Notes: generated by a model not told the origin, from the letters alone. A stretch of 64,000 nucleotides of DNA from Polyangiaceae bacterium (GCA_013361525.1 JABFXY010000069.1:96032-160031); one strand, 5' to 3'; positions 48,647 to 57,687 are shown, counted from the first letter of the stretch. A program made the numbers and translations.

Positions 48647-50551
48647 ATGAGCCTTTTGTCTTCGGGACGAGCGTCTTTTCTCCTGATCTTCTGCGCCCTC
48701 ACGCCCCTCGCGGCGATCGGTTGCGGCGACGACACCGAGCCCCCGCCGGGCGACGATCCCGGTTCCCTGGTGCGCGTCACGACGACGAGCCAGGTCGGCG
48801 TGTTACTCGACGAGTTCCCGGAGGCATCGCGGGATCGAATCGCGACGGAGCTTTTGTCGAAGTCGAGCGAATGGTGGACGGAGCGCGCGCGCTGGCAGTT
48901 GCGGCTGACGTCCCCGAGGCTCGTTTATCGCAAGTACTACTTCGACGAGTCCGAGTGGGATTCGAAGAACGCGCTGCCGCTACCGCCCGAGGAGGTCTGG
49001 AAGATCTCGCTCGACGAGTCCGGCCCGAAGCGCATCACCGTCGACGGCCACGACGTCGTCGCGGTCGGTTATCAATTCGAGGGCGTCCTGGTCTCGGACT
49101 TGGATTCGCCCGGGGTGTCGGAGCCCGCGCTCGCGACCGAGGGCGGCACCTGGGACGAGGCATTCACCTTCCCGGTGGATCCGACGCTGCTTTTGCAGCG
49201 CACGGGCTACGCCTGCATGACGGAGGACCAATTCCCCGCCGAGAGCGTCGACGCCGAGGACGCTTATCGCTTCTTCGACGACACGTGCGAGCGCGAGGAC
49301 CCCGACGAGCAGCTTTGCCATTACACCGAGCCGCTCCCCGAAGAGGGCTGCATCGAGTCGATGCAAGGCCACGTCGGCACCGTCGCTGCGTCGCTCCATT
49401 ACGAACGACTCGAGTGGGACAGCGCGACGGCGGACGCGTGGCGATCGGGCGAGGTCACGACACCGGATTCACCGGATCTGAAGGTGCTGACGACGGGCGA
49501 AGGCCTCAATGACAACCGCGTCAAATACCGCTACATCCCCCCCGGCCATTGCGCGCTGATCGACGGCTGCGTCGCAGGCCCGGGCTGGCGGCGGCTGCTG
49601 GTGTTCGACTCGCACGACCACAACGTCGGCGGACAGCCGCTCCACATCGGTGAGGTCGACTACTTCAACGAGGGCCTCGGCGGCGAGCTCATCGACCATA
49701 ACGTCTATGAGTACTCGGACTGTCACGCCCATTACCATTTTGCCTATTACGGCAGCTTCTATTACGGCGAGGCCGAAGAGCAGAGCGTCCAAAAGATGGG
49801 CTTCTGCCTCGAGAGTACGGATCGTTTGAGCAACAACGAATTCGCGCCATTGCATACGTCGTACGAATGCGAGTACCAGGGCGTGGACCCGGGCTGGGGC
49901 GATCTCTATGGTGCGTCGCTGACCTGCAACTGGGTCGACATCACCGAGCTCGACACGAGCGCCGGCCCTGTCACGCAAGATCTCACGTTCCAATCGAACC
50001 CGGATGGCTTCCTTTGCGAGGGCACGTTGCAGACGGACGGCGCGGGCACGCAGCTCTGGGAAGAGACGGATTTCGTCTCTTCGAGCGGCGATCCCGTCTC
50101 GCGCCCCGCCTGCGAAGAGACGCCGGGCGCGGAGGAGAACGACATCGGCAAGGTGTCGGTCACCGTCCCGGACCGCGGTGGATTCGTCTCGCAGGCGTGC
50201 GCGACGGAGCACGACCTCGGGCCTCTGCGCAATTGCGGTTTCGAGATGCAGGCGACGATGCCGACGTGCACACCGGGAGAGACGGTCACCCTCACGTGCT
50301 CGGGCGCCTCGGACGACGCGCCGCAGGTCCTCCGCGTCTGTGAGACGAGCCGTGTGCTCGGCACCGGCGTCGATTGCACCTTCGAAGACTCGCTGTCGAA
50401 CGTGGTCGTCGAAGGGACCGACGCGGTGGTGACCTTCACCTGCCCGAAGGAGCGCGACGCGATGGAGCCGGGCGGGCAATACGCGATTTACAGCGCGGCC
50501 GTCTGGCAGCCCGACGGGGCCGCCGACATCGTTTGCACGCCCCAGAACTGA
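48647..50551 (+). CDS. Large lysyl-oxidase-like lipoprotein (second of a divergent pair)
   Basis: From ATG 48647 the protein is 634 residues. It has a signal peptide with lipobox Ala-Ala-Ile-Gly-Cys and an N-terminal region of 260 residues that has no recognised family but several Cys and Trp. The lysyl-oxidase domain starts at about 300 with Arg-Arg-Leu-Leu-Val-Phe-Asp, and the copper motif Cys-His-Ala-His-Tyr-His-Phe lies at about 361-367. Its C-terminal extension of 200 residues is Cys-rich with beta-sandwich-like strands. It is divergent from the related gene, with 102 bases between starts. The pair probably arose by duplication, since the LOX parts share the order of motifs. Confidence 0.88.
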   Translation: MSLLSSGRASFLLIFCALTPLAAIGCGDDTEPPPGDDPGSLVRVTTTSQVGVLLDEFPEASRDRIATELLSKSSEWWTERARWQLRLTSPRLVYRKYYFDESEWDSKNALPLPPEEVWKISLDESGPKRITVDGHDVVAVGYQFEGVLVSDLDSPGVSEPALATEGGTWDEAFTFPVDPTLLLQRTGYACMTEDQFPAESVDAEDAYRFFDDTCEREDPDEQLCHYTEPLPEEGCIESMQGHVGTVAASLHYERLEWDSATADAWRSGEVTTPDSPDLKVLTTGEGLNDNRVKYRYIPPGHCALIDGCVAGPGWRRLLVFDSHDHNVGGQPLHIGEVDYFNEGLGGELIDHNVYEYSDCHAHYHFAYYGSFYYGEAEEQSVQKMGFCLESTDRLSNNEFAPLHTSYECEYQGVDPGWGDLYGASLTCNWVDITELDTSAGPVTQDLTFQSNPDGFLCEGTLQTDGAGTQLWEETDFVSSSGDPVSRPACEETPGAEENDIGKVSVTVPDRGGFVSQACATEHDLGPLRNCGFEMQATMPTCTPGETVTLTCSGASDDAPQVLRVCETSRVLGTGVDCTFEDSLSNVVVEGTDAVVTFTCPKERDAMEPGGQYAIYSAAVWQPDGAADIVCTPQN

Positions 50552-50582
50552 GACGAGGGCGGCGCTTGGGTCTGCGCCGCGG

Positions 50583-50786
50583 CTAGCGGACCCAGGTGAA
50601 GACGAACATCACGACGAAGCCGACGAAAACGAGCGCGATGACGGCGGCGACGACCCAGCGAAGGGCGCCGCCGCCGTCGGCTTTGAGCTCGTCGTGAAGC
50701 GCGGTCGTCAACGCGGCGCGCACCTCCTCCGAGTCTTCGAGGGCGTCGTCGTCGGTGTCTTCGTCTCTTTGCGGCGGGGGCGTCAC
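50583..50786 (-). CDS. Small C-terminal-anchored membrane protein (67 aa)
   Basis: The 67-residue frame starts with a Pro/Asp/Glu-rich cytosolic stretch and ends with a single hydrophobic helix (Val-Val-Ala-Ala-Val-Ile-Ala-Leu-Val-Phe) and Trp-Val-Arg. This tail-anchor layout is common in small envelope proteins. There is no family match. It converges on the lysyl-oxidase gene, with 31 bases between stops. It may be real, given the regular hydrophobic helix, but coding evidence is limited. Confidence 0.5.
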   Translation of the reverse strand: MTPPPQRDEDTDDDALEDSEEVRAALTTALHDELKADGGGALRWVVAAVIALVFVGFVVMFVFTWVR

Positions 50787-50857
50787 GTCGACCTCATTCG
50801 AGCACGCCTCGTCGGCCGTGCACGAGGTCGCGCGCGAGTTTTGATAACGTGCCGTTG

Positions 50858-52069
50858 ATGGCCGTCTTCGCTGGTGATCGAGCCCGCATCTGGGCGCTGT
50901 TGGTCGTGGCGCTCGTCCTCGTCGCCTGTGGCCCGGAGGCGGAGCCGGCGTTTCCGCGGCAACCGTACTTCTTCCCGCAAGCGGCGACGGAGGCCCAGCA
51001 CATCGACCGGGCCGCCTGCTCCATTACCGTCGACAAGCGGCGGATGAGCCTCGAGCAGGCGATGCGCGAGTACAACGTGCAGGGCGTCAGCGCCGCCGCG
51101 ATGGTCGGCGGGCAGGTCGTGTGGGCGCGCGCGTGGGGATATGCCGACTCGAAGAAGCGGACGCCCTTGACGCCGGAGACGGTCCTCCAGGCGGCGAGCG
51201 TCAGCAAGCCCCTCTCCGCGGTCGGGGTCATGCGGATGGTGCAGGCGCGCAAGCTCAACCTCGACGCGGACGTCTCGACGTACCTCGACGGCTGGGAGGC
51301 GCGTTACAAGAACCGGCACGTCCCGATCACGTTGCGCCAGCTGATGTCGCACTCCGCGGGCCTCAACGTGCATGGCTTCGGCGGGTACCCGTCGACCGTC
51401 GAGGATCTTCCGTCGACGATCGATATCCTGAACGGCAAGGGCAACTCGCCCGCGGTCCGGTGCGAGCTCGCGCCCGGTACCGAAGCGAAATATTCGGGCG
51501 GAGGCTTCACCGTGGTGCAGGCCGTCGTCGAAGCCGAGGTCGAGGAGCCCTTCGATGCGGCGATGTATCAATGGCTGATCAAGCCGTTCCGAATGACACA
51601 TTCGACGTTCGAGCAGCCCATCGCCGATCAACACAAGGGCTTTACGGCATCGGCGCACGGCCGAGATGGGCGGCCCATTCGGGGTCGCTACCACGTCTAT
51701 CCGATGCAAGCCGCAGCGGGCCTCTGGACGACGCCGACGGATCTGCTGACGGTCGCCGGTGCGCTGTCGAATGCGTACAACGGAGCGCCGGGGCCGCTTT
51801 CGCAAGCGATGGTGAAGATGATGCTGACGCCGACGAGCGCATCGGGCTCGATCGGCATCGGTTGGTACCTCGCCGAACGCAACGGTGTCGTCGAAGCGAC
51901 GCACAACGGCCAAAACGAGGGCTTCACGTCGGCGGTGGCGTGGCGCACCGACGGCCTGGGCGCGGCCGTGATGGTCAACGGCGACGGCCCGATCGCGAGC
52001 GGCCTGCTCCGCGCGATCGCCGAGGAGTACGGCTGGCGCGAGCGGACGAGCAGCGGCTGCGCTCCCTGA
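50858..52069 (+). CDS. Beta-lactamase-fold serine hydrolase lipoprotein
   Basis: From ATG 50858 (GTG 50849 is possible) the protein is 403 residues with lipobox Val-Leu-Val-Ala-Cys (Cys24). The domain is class C beta-lactamase/esterase-like: Ser114-Val-Ser-Lys117 fits the SxxK motif, Tyr-Ser-Gly-Gly-Gly sits at the Tyr-X-Asn position, with Gly in place of Asn, and His-Asn-Gly-Gln-Asn-Glu-Gly matches the third motif region. These features fit penicillin-binding-like hydrolases or esterases (EstB type) better than antibiotic beta-lactamases. It is most likely an envelope enzyme acting on peptidoglycan or esters. Confidence 0.88.
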   Translation: MAVFAGDRARIWALLVVALVLVACGPEAEPAFPRQPYFFPQAATEAQHIDRAACSITVDKRRMSLEQAMREYNVQGVSAAAMVGGQVVWARAWGYADSKKRTPLTPETVLQAASVSKPLSAVGVMRMVQARKLNLDADVSTYLDGWEARYKNRHVPITLRQLMSHSAGLNVHGFGGYPSTVEDLPSTIDILNGKGNSPAVRCELAPGTEAKYSGGGFTVVQAVVEAEVEEPFDAAMYQWLIKPFRMTHSTFEQPIADQHKGFTASAHGRDGRPIRGRYHVYPMQAAAGLWTTPTDLLTVAGALSNAYNGAPGPLSQAMVKMMLTPTSASGSIGIGWYLAERNGVVEATHNGQNEGFTSAVAWRTDGLGAAVMVNGDGPIASGLLRAIAEEYGWRERTSSGCAP

Positions 52070-52110
52070 TCGCTCGCACGCGCGCGCCGAGCTGTGGTTT
52101 GCTCTCGGTC

Positions 52111-52641
52111 ATGCGAACGGTCCTTCGTGTCCTCGCCGCATCTTGCTGCGCCGTGCTCCTCGCGTGCTCGTTCGACGAGCAGGATCAGGCGAACAAGAAC
52201 ATCATGGAGGCGAACGAGCTCTTGAAGGCCGCCGAAGGCATGCAGGTCGAGGCCTTCGATCTGCACGAGGCTGCCTTCAAGGCGATGACGATCGAGGCCG
52301 TCAAAGAGAACGCGTCGAAGTGCGTGAAGAAGTTCGACGACGCGGCCGACAACTACGATCGCGCCGCGAAGCTCGCCGAGGATGCGTCCAAGCTGAAGGT
52401 GCAGAAGATCGTCGCCGAGTACTACGACCTCAAGCGGCAACAGTTCGTGAAGGACGCGGAGCTCGCGCGCATCGACTCCAAGCTCTGCAAATCCGCCGCC
52501 GAGTCCGGCACGAAAGAGAAGCTCCTAGCCGATCGCGACGCCGTCGAAAAAGAGCGCAACACCCTGGTCACCGAGCGCAACGAGCTCAACGAACGAGCCG
52601 AAAAAATGCGCGAAACCAACGCGAGCGCGTTTCAAAAGTAG
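52111..52641 (+). CDS. Coiled-coil lipoprotein
   Basis: From ATG 52111 the product is 176 residues: signal peptide with lipobox Val-Leu-Leu-Ala-Cys (Cys19), then an almost entirely alpha-helical mature part rich in Ala, Lys, Glu and Asp with heptad-like spacing, ending Phe-Gln-Lys. Two cysteines (Lys-Cys-Val-Lys and Lys-Leu-Cys-Lys) could form a disulfide. A coiled-coil rod anchored in a membrane is likely; no family is recognised. It follows the beta-lactamase-fold gene by 41 bases and may share its transcript. Palindromic element B lies just downstream. Confidence 0.75.
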   Translation: MRTVLRVLAASCCAVLLACSFDEQDQANKNIMEANELLKAAEGMQVEAFDLHEAAFKAMTIEAVKENASKCVKKFDDAADNYDRAAKLAEDASKLKVQKIVAEYYDLKRQQFVKDAELARIDSKLCKSAAESGTKEKLLADRDAVEKERNTLVTERNELNERAEKMRETNASAFQK

Positions 52642-52660
52642 CGTCATCGCACCCAGAAGA

Positions 52661-52788
52661 GAGGGTCGCCAAGGGCGCCAAGGGAAGAAGGAGAAAGCGG
52701 AGGGAGAGGAGAAAGAGGGTTCAGGATCATCCGATCCAAACCCTCTTCTTCCTCCTTCTGCCCTTGGCGCCCTTGGCGACCCCCCTCC
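52661..52788. repeat. Long palindromic intergenic element, copy B
   Basis: The arms GGGTCGCCAAGGGCGCCAAG(GG) at 52663-52684 and 52761-52782 are a perfect 22-bp inverted repeat, with a shorter inner pairing (AGAAGGA / TCCTTCT) and the apex GATCATCCGATC. It begins 19 bases after one stop and ends two bases before the stop of the convergent gene. It belongs to the same family as copies A (7051) and C (58063). Confidence 0.85.
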
Positions 52789-52790
52789 GC

Positions 52791-53930
52791 CTAGCTAGGC
52801 GCCGACGTCTCGGAAGGGGGCGGCGGTGGTGGGGTCGAGGCTGGGACTGCGGCGGGCGCGGGCGTGGGCGCGGACCGGCGGGTGGGGGGCGGCATGCTGA
52901 GGGTGCCGCCTTGGAGGCGGATTTCGTCTTCCTCCTCTTTCCACTCGTTGCTGATGCGGCTCGCCACGTAGAGGGCGGGGAAGCTCAGGAAGAGGCCCCA
53001 GAAGCCGAAGATCGTCTCGAACATCAGCAATGCGACGACGAGGACGAGACCGGGCAGCTTGACGTGTTGGGCGGTGAGGCGAGGGGAGAGGTAGTAGCTC
53101 TCGACCTTGCCGAGGACGAAGGTCACGCCGAGGAAGACGCCGACGCCGACGACACCTTTCGCGTCGTAGGCGACCAGGCAGAGCACGATGCCGGACATGA
53201 CGCCGCCGACGACCGGGACCATGCCCGAGGCGAGCACGAGCAAGAACAGCAGCGGCACGTTCGGAAGGCCGAGCAAGATCAGAAGCGGCAGCGTGAATAC
53301 CGCGTTGAAGATCGCGACGACGATCTGTAGGCGCACGGTGATCGCGATCGCGTCGGCGACATAGCCGATCCAACGCGACATGGTGCCGAGGATGCTCTTC
53401 GGGCGGATCGCGCTCATCCACTCGTCGATCTCGTCGCGCTCGAAGAGGTACATCACCGCGAGGATGAAGCCGACGAACAGGAACAGCGCGACGTAGGCCG
53501 TCGCCGTCGCGTAGTGGAACACCTGCAGCGCGTAGTCCTTCGCGTGCGAGGTGAGCTCTTGCGAGTCGATGCCGAGCCGATCGCGCATCTTTTGGATGAG
53601 CGTGCTCTTGGTGACGGACTCGACCCAGGACGCGCCGTCTCTTCGTGCGAGCTCGACGAACGCGAGCAATCGCTTCACGAAGAAGAAAACGAGCAAGCCG
53701 ACACCACCCGCGAGAAGTGCGAGCAGGCCGGCGATCGCGCCCTTGCGATGAATGCGCGTGTATTTCGTCAGCTGATCCGCGGCGTATCCGAGGCCGCGCT
53801 CGAAGATGACGAAGATGATGAGGACGGGCGCGAGGCCGCGAAAGAAATAGAGAACCGCGAGAAACAGCGCGACAGCCAGCAGCCGTCGCCAGCGGACATC
53901 CTTCGGTATGGGAAGGGAATTGCTCTCCAA
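52791..53930 (-). CDS. AI-2E family permease (PerM/YdiK type)
   Basis: The 379-residue frame starts at TTG 53930 (AGGGCGAG lies 5-12 bases upstream). It has about eight hydrophobic segments in the AI-2E transporter layout, including the re-entrant Pro-Leu-Leu-Ile-Leu-Leu-Gly-Leu-Pro and Gly-Met-Val-Pro-Val-Val-Gly-Gly, and a C-terminal Pro/Ser tail. Members of this family move small molecules or ions; few have a proven substrate, and the name does not imply AI-2 export here. The gene is convergent with the coiled-coil lipoprotein, with copy B of the palindromic element between. Confidence 0.88.
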   Translation of the reverse strand: MESNSLPIPKDVRWRRLLAVALFLAVLYFFRGLAPVLIIFVIFERGLGYAADQLTKYTRIHRKGAIAGLLALLAGGVGLLVFFFVKRLLAFVELARRDGASWVESVTKSTLIQKMRDRLGIDSQELTSHAKDYALQVFHYATATAYVALFLFVGFILAVMYLFERDEIDEWMSAIRPKSILGTMSRWIGYVADAIAITVRLQIVVAIFNAVFTLPLLILLGLPNVPLLFLLVLASGMVPVVGGVMSGIVLCLVAYDAKGVVGVGVFLGVTFVLGKVESYYLSPRLTAQHVKLPGLVLVVALLMFETIFGFWGLFLSFPALYVASRISNEWKEEEDEIRLQGGTLSMPPPTRRSAPTPAPAAVPASTPPPPPPSETSAPS

Positions 53931-53950
53931 GTCGCTCGCCCTGATCTAGC

Positions 53951-53976
53951 GCGGGGGACGATGCGTCGTCCCCCGC
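53951..53976 (-). terminator. Strong hairpin after the YPQQ lipoprotein gene
   Basis: An 11-bp perfect stem (GCGGGGGACGA with TCGTCCCCCGC, loop TGCG) lies between the YPQQ lipoprotein stop and the AI-2E gene start on the same strand. No T-run follows, so this may be a processing or Rho-dependent site rather than an intrinsic terminator. Confidence 0.5.
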
Positions 53977-53994
53977 CCCCCGCACGCGACGAGG

Positions 53995-54330
53995 CTACTG
54001 GGTCGGAGCCGGCTGCGGGAAGATCTGGCTCGGCATCGGCAGGCCGCTCGGGATCGGGATGCCGCTCGGGAACGGAGGCGGCAGCGTCGCCTGCGGCGGC
54101 GCCGAGCTCGTCGGCTGCTGCTGCGGGTATTGCTGCGGATACTGCTGCTGCGGGTACTGCTGCTGGGGGTACTGCTGTTGCGGGTACTGCTGGGGGTAAC
54201 CCTGCTGGGGATATTGCTGCGGATACCCTTGCTGCGGGTACTGAGCCTGTTGCGACTCGTCCTCACAGGCCGCGATGACACCGACGGCGAGGACGCCGAG
54301 CAAGGAGCAGAACAAGACGCGCATGCGCAT
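53995..54330 (-). CDS. Lipoprotein with Tyr-Pro-Gln-Gln tandem repeats
   Basis: From ATG 54330 the product is 111 residues: signal peptide with lipobox Val-Ile-Ala-Ala-Cys, then nine Tyr-Pro-Gln-Gln units with Gly or Gln between some of them (about bases 54115-54245), then a Pro/Ser-rich end. Such low-complexity repeats suggest a flexible, surface-exposed, possibly adhesive or amyloid-prone stretch; the number of copies could vary between strains. No enzyme domain. It is just upstream of the divergent kinase gene. Confidence 0.75.
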   Translation of the reverse strand: MRMRVLFCSLLGVLAVGVIAACEDESQQAQYPQQGYPQQYPQQGYPQQYPQQQYPQQQYPQQQYPQQYPQQQPTSSAPPQATLPPPFPSGIPIPSGLPMPSQIFPQPAPTQ

Positions 54331-54504
54331 GCCCGCCAGGCTACCACCGATTCCCGATCGCGCCGGCAACTTCTCCGTGCGCGCACGGTCACGCCGCCGA
54401 AGAGAGCGTGTGTCCGATGAATCGCCGTCGATGTTGCGCGATGGGTCGAGCGAATTTCCGGGTGGGCGCGCGCAGGCCTGTGCGACAATCGGCCCGCGTT
54501 GGCG

Positions 54505-56559
54505 ATGCGTTCAGATGACATCCACCCTGGGGACGTGATTGGGGGGAAATACCGAGTTCGCGCGATTTTGTCGCGCGTTCCGACGCTCGTGGTCGAGGCG
54601 TTCCACGTCGAGTTCGATCAGCGCGTCGTCATCAAGCTGCTCCTCGCTGGCACCGGCGACGAAAAGGAGATCGAGCGGTTTCGCCGTGAGGCACGCGTGC
54701 TGTCTCGTCTCGAGTCCGAGCACGCCGCGCGCATCATCGATGTCGGCACGGAGGGGGACGGCTCGTTCTACCTCGTGCGCCAACACGTCGACGGCGAGGA
54801 TCTCGGGACGTACGTCCAGACCTACGGTGCGCGCCCCCTGCAAGAGGCGGTGCTCCTCGCGCTGCAAGCAGCCGAATGCATTGCGGAGACCCACGGGCAC
54901 GGCATCGTCCTTCGCGAGCTGAGCCCGGCGAACGTCGTCGTTTCGCGGCGCCCGAGCGGTACGCCGCTCGTGAAGATCACCGACTTCGGTACGGCGAAGC
55001 TCATGCGCGACAACGCCGCCCCCGCGGGGTCGAGCTCGCTCACCGCGACGGCGCTGTTCGGCTTGTCGCCGTTCTCGTCGCCCGAGCTCGTGCGCAAAGC
55101 GAAGAGCGTCGATCACCGCGCCGACGTGTGGTCGCTCGGTGCGGTGCTGTACTTCATGCTCGCGGGTCGTGCGCCGTTCGCGGGCGACGTCACCCGGTTG
55201 ATGCTCGCGATCACGCGCGAAGAGCCGCAGCCGCTCACGACGATCCGCGGCGACCTACCGCCCGACATCGACAACATCATCGGTTGGGCGATGGCCAAGG
55301 ACACGGATCGCCGCTTCAAGAACGTCCACTCGTTCGCCCACGCCCTGGGCCCGTACGCGCCCGCGGAGGGCCAGGTCCTCATCGAGCGCATCGCGCAGAT
55401 CACCCACCAAGCCAAGCAGCGCAAAGCCGGCACCGCGCCCAAGCCGCCGCCGACGTTCACGCCGCCGCCTCCGATGTCGCAACCTCGGCCGGGCACACCC
55501 AGCGTGATTCCGCCGCCGCCGTCGCACCCGGTCGCGATCAACGCGTCCTTCGACGACGCCGCCCCGCTCGTCGGCGACGACGAGGCGACGCACGTCCTGA
55601 GCGGCGGCAACATCCGCGCGCTCGCGCGCGAGATCACGCAGGGCCTCCCGGGCTCGAACGGTGGTCGCGTCGCGCCGGCCCAGCCGCTGGCAGCTGCTGC
55701 GCGGGGCCTGCCCGTGCCGCCGCCGCCGCCGTCGATCCCGCCGTCGCCGTTCTTGCCGAACGCGCCGAAGATCATTCCGCCGCGCCATCGCATGCCCTCC
55801 GCGCCGGACTCGCACCCGAACATCATCTCGGGCGCGCCGCCGGCTCGATCGGACTCTCCACGTTTCGACACCGCTCCGCCTGCCGTGCAGCAGATGTCGC
55901 CGCGCGCTCCGCAGAAGCGCGGCTTCGACATGCGCATCTTGTGGGGCGCCCTCGCTGCGACGGCCGTCATGGCGCCGGTCGTGTTGCTGCTGCTCTTGAA
56001 GGATCCGCCGAAGCCGGTCGTTGCCGAAGCGTCGCAGAGCTCGCAAGGGTCGGCGGCGAATCAGGGCGCGAGCACCCCGCAGAAGCCGGCCGCGCCGACG
56101 CCCGAGCAACAGGGCCGCGAGCCGATGGTCCTCAATGCTTCGACCGCGCAACCCGCGCCCACGGCGACCGCCGAGCCGACAGCGCCGGTGGCCCCCGCGT
56201 CGACGGGCGCCGTCGTGGCCGACGCGAGCCCGCGCTCGACGGCCGCCACACCTCCGCCGCGAACGACGGCGAAGACCGAGCCGAAGAAGACCGAGCCCAA
56301 AGCCGAGCCGAAGCCGGAGCCCGAGCCGAAGGCGGAGCCGAGCGGCGGTGGTGGCAAAGGTCGCTTGCTCGCGATCGCGTCGGGTGGAACGTGCGCCTTC
56401 AGCGTCGACGGCGCCTCGAAGACGAAGGGCTCGAGCTTGAGCCTCGACCTGCCGGCGGGCAAACACACGGTGACGTGCAAGCCGACGAGCGGCGCCGCGA
56501 AGTCGCGTGGCGTGACGATCAAGCCGAGCGAAACGTCGATGCTGACGTTCAAGCTCTAG
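54505..56559 (+). CDS. Serine/threonine-kinase-like protein with PEGA domain, probably inactive
   Basis: From ATG 54505 the protein is 684 residues. The kinase fold keeps the ATP lysine (Val-Val-Ile-Lys44), the helix-C Glu (Arg-Arg-Glu-Ala) and Asp160-Phe-Gly. The usual Gly-rich loop reads Ile-Leu-Ser-Arg-Val-Pro-Thr-Leu, and the catalytic His-Arg-Asp reads Leu136-Arg-Glu138, with Lys replaced by Ser140. That makes phosphotransfer unlikely and suggests a pseudokinase. A Pro-rich linker, one transmembrane helix at about 475-497, an Ala/Pro/Thr/Glu linker and a C-terminal PEGA domain (about 620-684) follow. PEGA domains bind envelope surfaces. The upstream TTG 54499 is possible but less usual. 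Confidence 0.88.
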   Translation: MRSDDIHPGDVIGGKYRVRAILSRVPTLVVEAFHVEFDQRVVIKLLLAGTGDEKEIERFRREARVLSRLESEHAARIIDVGTEGDGSFYLVRQHVDGEDLGTYVQTYGARPLQEAVLLALQAAECIAETHGHGIVLRELSPANVVVSRRPSGTPLVKITDFGTAKLMRDNAAPAGSSSLTATALFGLSPFSSPELVRKAKSVDHRADVWSLGAVLYFMLAGRAPFAGDVTRLMLAITREEPQPLTTIRGDLPPDIDNIIGWAMAKDTDRRFKNVHSFAHALGPYAPAEGQVLIERIAQITHQAKQRKAGTAPKPPPTFTPPPPMSQPRPGTPSVIPPPPSHPVAINASFDDAAPLVGDDEATHVLSGGNIRALAREITQGLPGSNGGRVAPAQPLAAAARGLPVPPPPPSIPPSPFLPNAPKIIPPRHRMPSAPDSHPNIISGAPPARSDSPRFDTAPPAVQQMSPRAPQKRGFDMRILWGALAATAVMAPVVLLLLLKDPPKPVVAEASQSSQGSAANQGASTPQKPAAPTPEQQGREPMVLNASTAQPAPTATAEPTAPVAPASTGAVVADASPRSTAATPPPRTTAKTEPKKTEPKAEPKPEPEPKAEPSGGGGKGRLLAIASGGTCAFSVDGASKTKGSSLSLDLPAGKHTVTCKPTSGAAKSRGVTIKPSETSMLTFKL

Positions 56560-56745
56560 CGGCGCGCCGCCCGCGCGGGATCGTTACCCCGCGCGATCGT
56601 TGCGCCGCAAGCGGTGCACCATTTTCGTGCGCGCTGCTTCGAGCTGGAGCAGCGCGCGCGGTGCTTGGAAGCGATTTGCTCCCTTCTTCCGCAGGATTTC
56701 GGCGCGTCTCGAGGCGGCACGTCCGCTGCAATCGAGGGGTTTCAT

Positions 56746-57687
56746 ATGGCAAACCCCACCGACTCTACGAAGCACGCACCTCGAAACGACACCCGCGATC
56801 GCACCACGAAAGACGAAGCGCTCGAGGTTCGATTCTGGGGCGTGCGAGGCAGCTTGCCGAGCCCCGGTGGTGAGACCGCGGTCGTCGGTGGCAACACGGC
56901 TTGTGTCGAGGTCACGGGCGGCGGCGCGCGCATCATCCTCGATGCTGGAAGCGGCATCCGCGCGCTCGGCGACGAGCTCGTCGCGAAAAACGAGCACCAG
57001 CGGGTGACCATACTTCTGTCGCACGTGCATTGGGATCACGTGCTCGGCCTACCGTTCTTCACGCCGCTCTACATGACCGGATCGGAGATCTGTCTCATGA
57101 GCGGAGCGGTCGGCGGGATGAGCCTTCGCGACGTGCTCAAGGCGCAAATGATCAAGCCGCTGTTTCCCGTTCCGTTCGAGGTCGTGAGCTCGCGCGTTCG
57201 CACCGTCGAGTTGCCGGAACGCGCGCGGTTCGCGGTCGGCCCGCTCGAGGTGTCGACGGCCGTCCTGAACCATCCCGATCCCGTCGTCGCGTATCGGATC
57301 GATTTCGCGGGGCGGTCCGTCGTGTACGCGACCGACACCGAGCATGAGGAGGGCAAGGTCGACCAGCGTCTCGTCGAGCTCGCGCGCGGTGCCGACGTGC
57401 TCGTCTATGACGCGCAATACACGCCCGAGGAATATCGAGGCGAGTGTGGCCCGACGAAGCGAGGTTGGGGGCACTCGACGTTCGAGGCAGGCATTCGCGT
57501 CGCGCGTGACGCGGGCGTGAAGACCCTCGCGTTGTTTCATCACGACCCGCGTCGCTCCGACGATGGTGTGAGTGAGATCGTGCAGCGGGCGCGCGCGAGC
57601 TTTCCGAACACGGTCGCCGCGCGCGAGCGAACCTCGCTGCGCCTCGAGGCGGAGCCGTTCGGCCCTTCCTATCGGACATCGTCGTGA
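56746..57687 (+). CDS. MBL-fold metallohydrolase (RNase Z/PhnP-like)
   Basis: From ATG 56746 (GAGGGG seven bases upstream) the product is 313 residues, with a 25-residue N-terminal lead-in that is not part of the fold. The metallo-beta-lactamase fold is complete: His93-Val-His95-Trp-Asp97-His98 for the two metals, Tyr-Ala-Thr-Asp-Thr-Glu-His, and a final His-His-Asp-Pro. Features match the RNase Z-like and PhnP-like group, which act on phosphodiesters, and the similar myxobacterial proteins. The exact substrate is unknown. The frame could extend to 56614, but only through unrelated sequence. Confidence 0.85.
   Translation: MANPTDSTKHAPRNDTRDRTTKDEALEVRFWGVRGSLPSPGGETAVVGGNTACVEVTGGGARIILDAGSGIRALGDELVAKNEHQRVTILLSHVHWDHVLGLPFFTPLYMTGSEICLMSGAVGGMSLRDVLKAQMIKPLFPVPFEVVSSRVRTVELPERARFAVGPLEVSTAVLNHPDPVVAYRIDFAGRSVVYATDTEHEEGKVDQRLVELARGADVLVYDAQYTPEEYRGECGPTKRGWGHSTFEAGIRVARDAGVKTLALFHHDPRRSDDGVSEIVQRARASFPNTVAARERTSLRLEAEPFGPSYRTSS

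Noticed and set aside
50858..52069. Antibiotic-resistance beta-lactamase
   Set aside because: The third-residue Asn of the Tyr-X-Asn motif is replaced by Gly, and relatives with this pattern are mostly esterases or peptidases.
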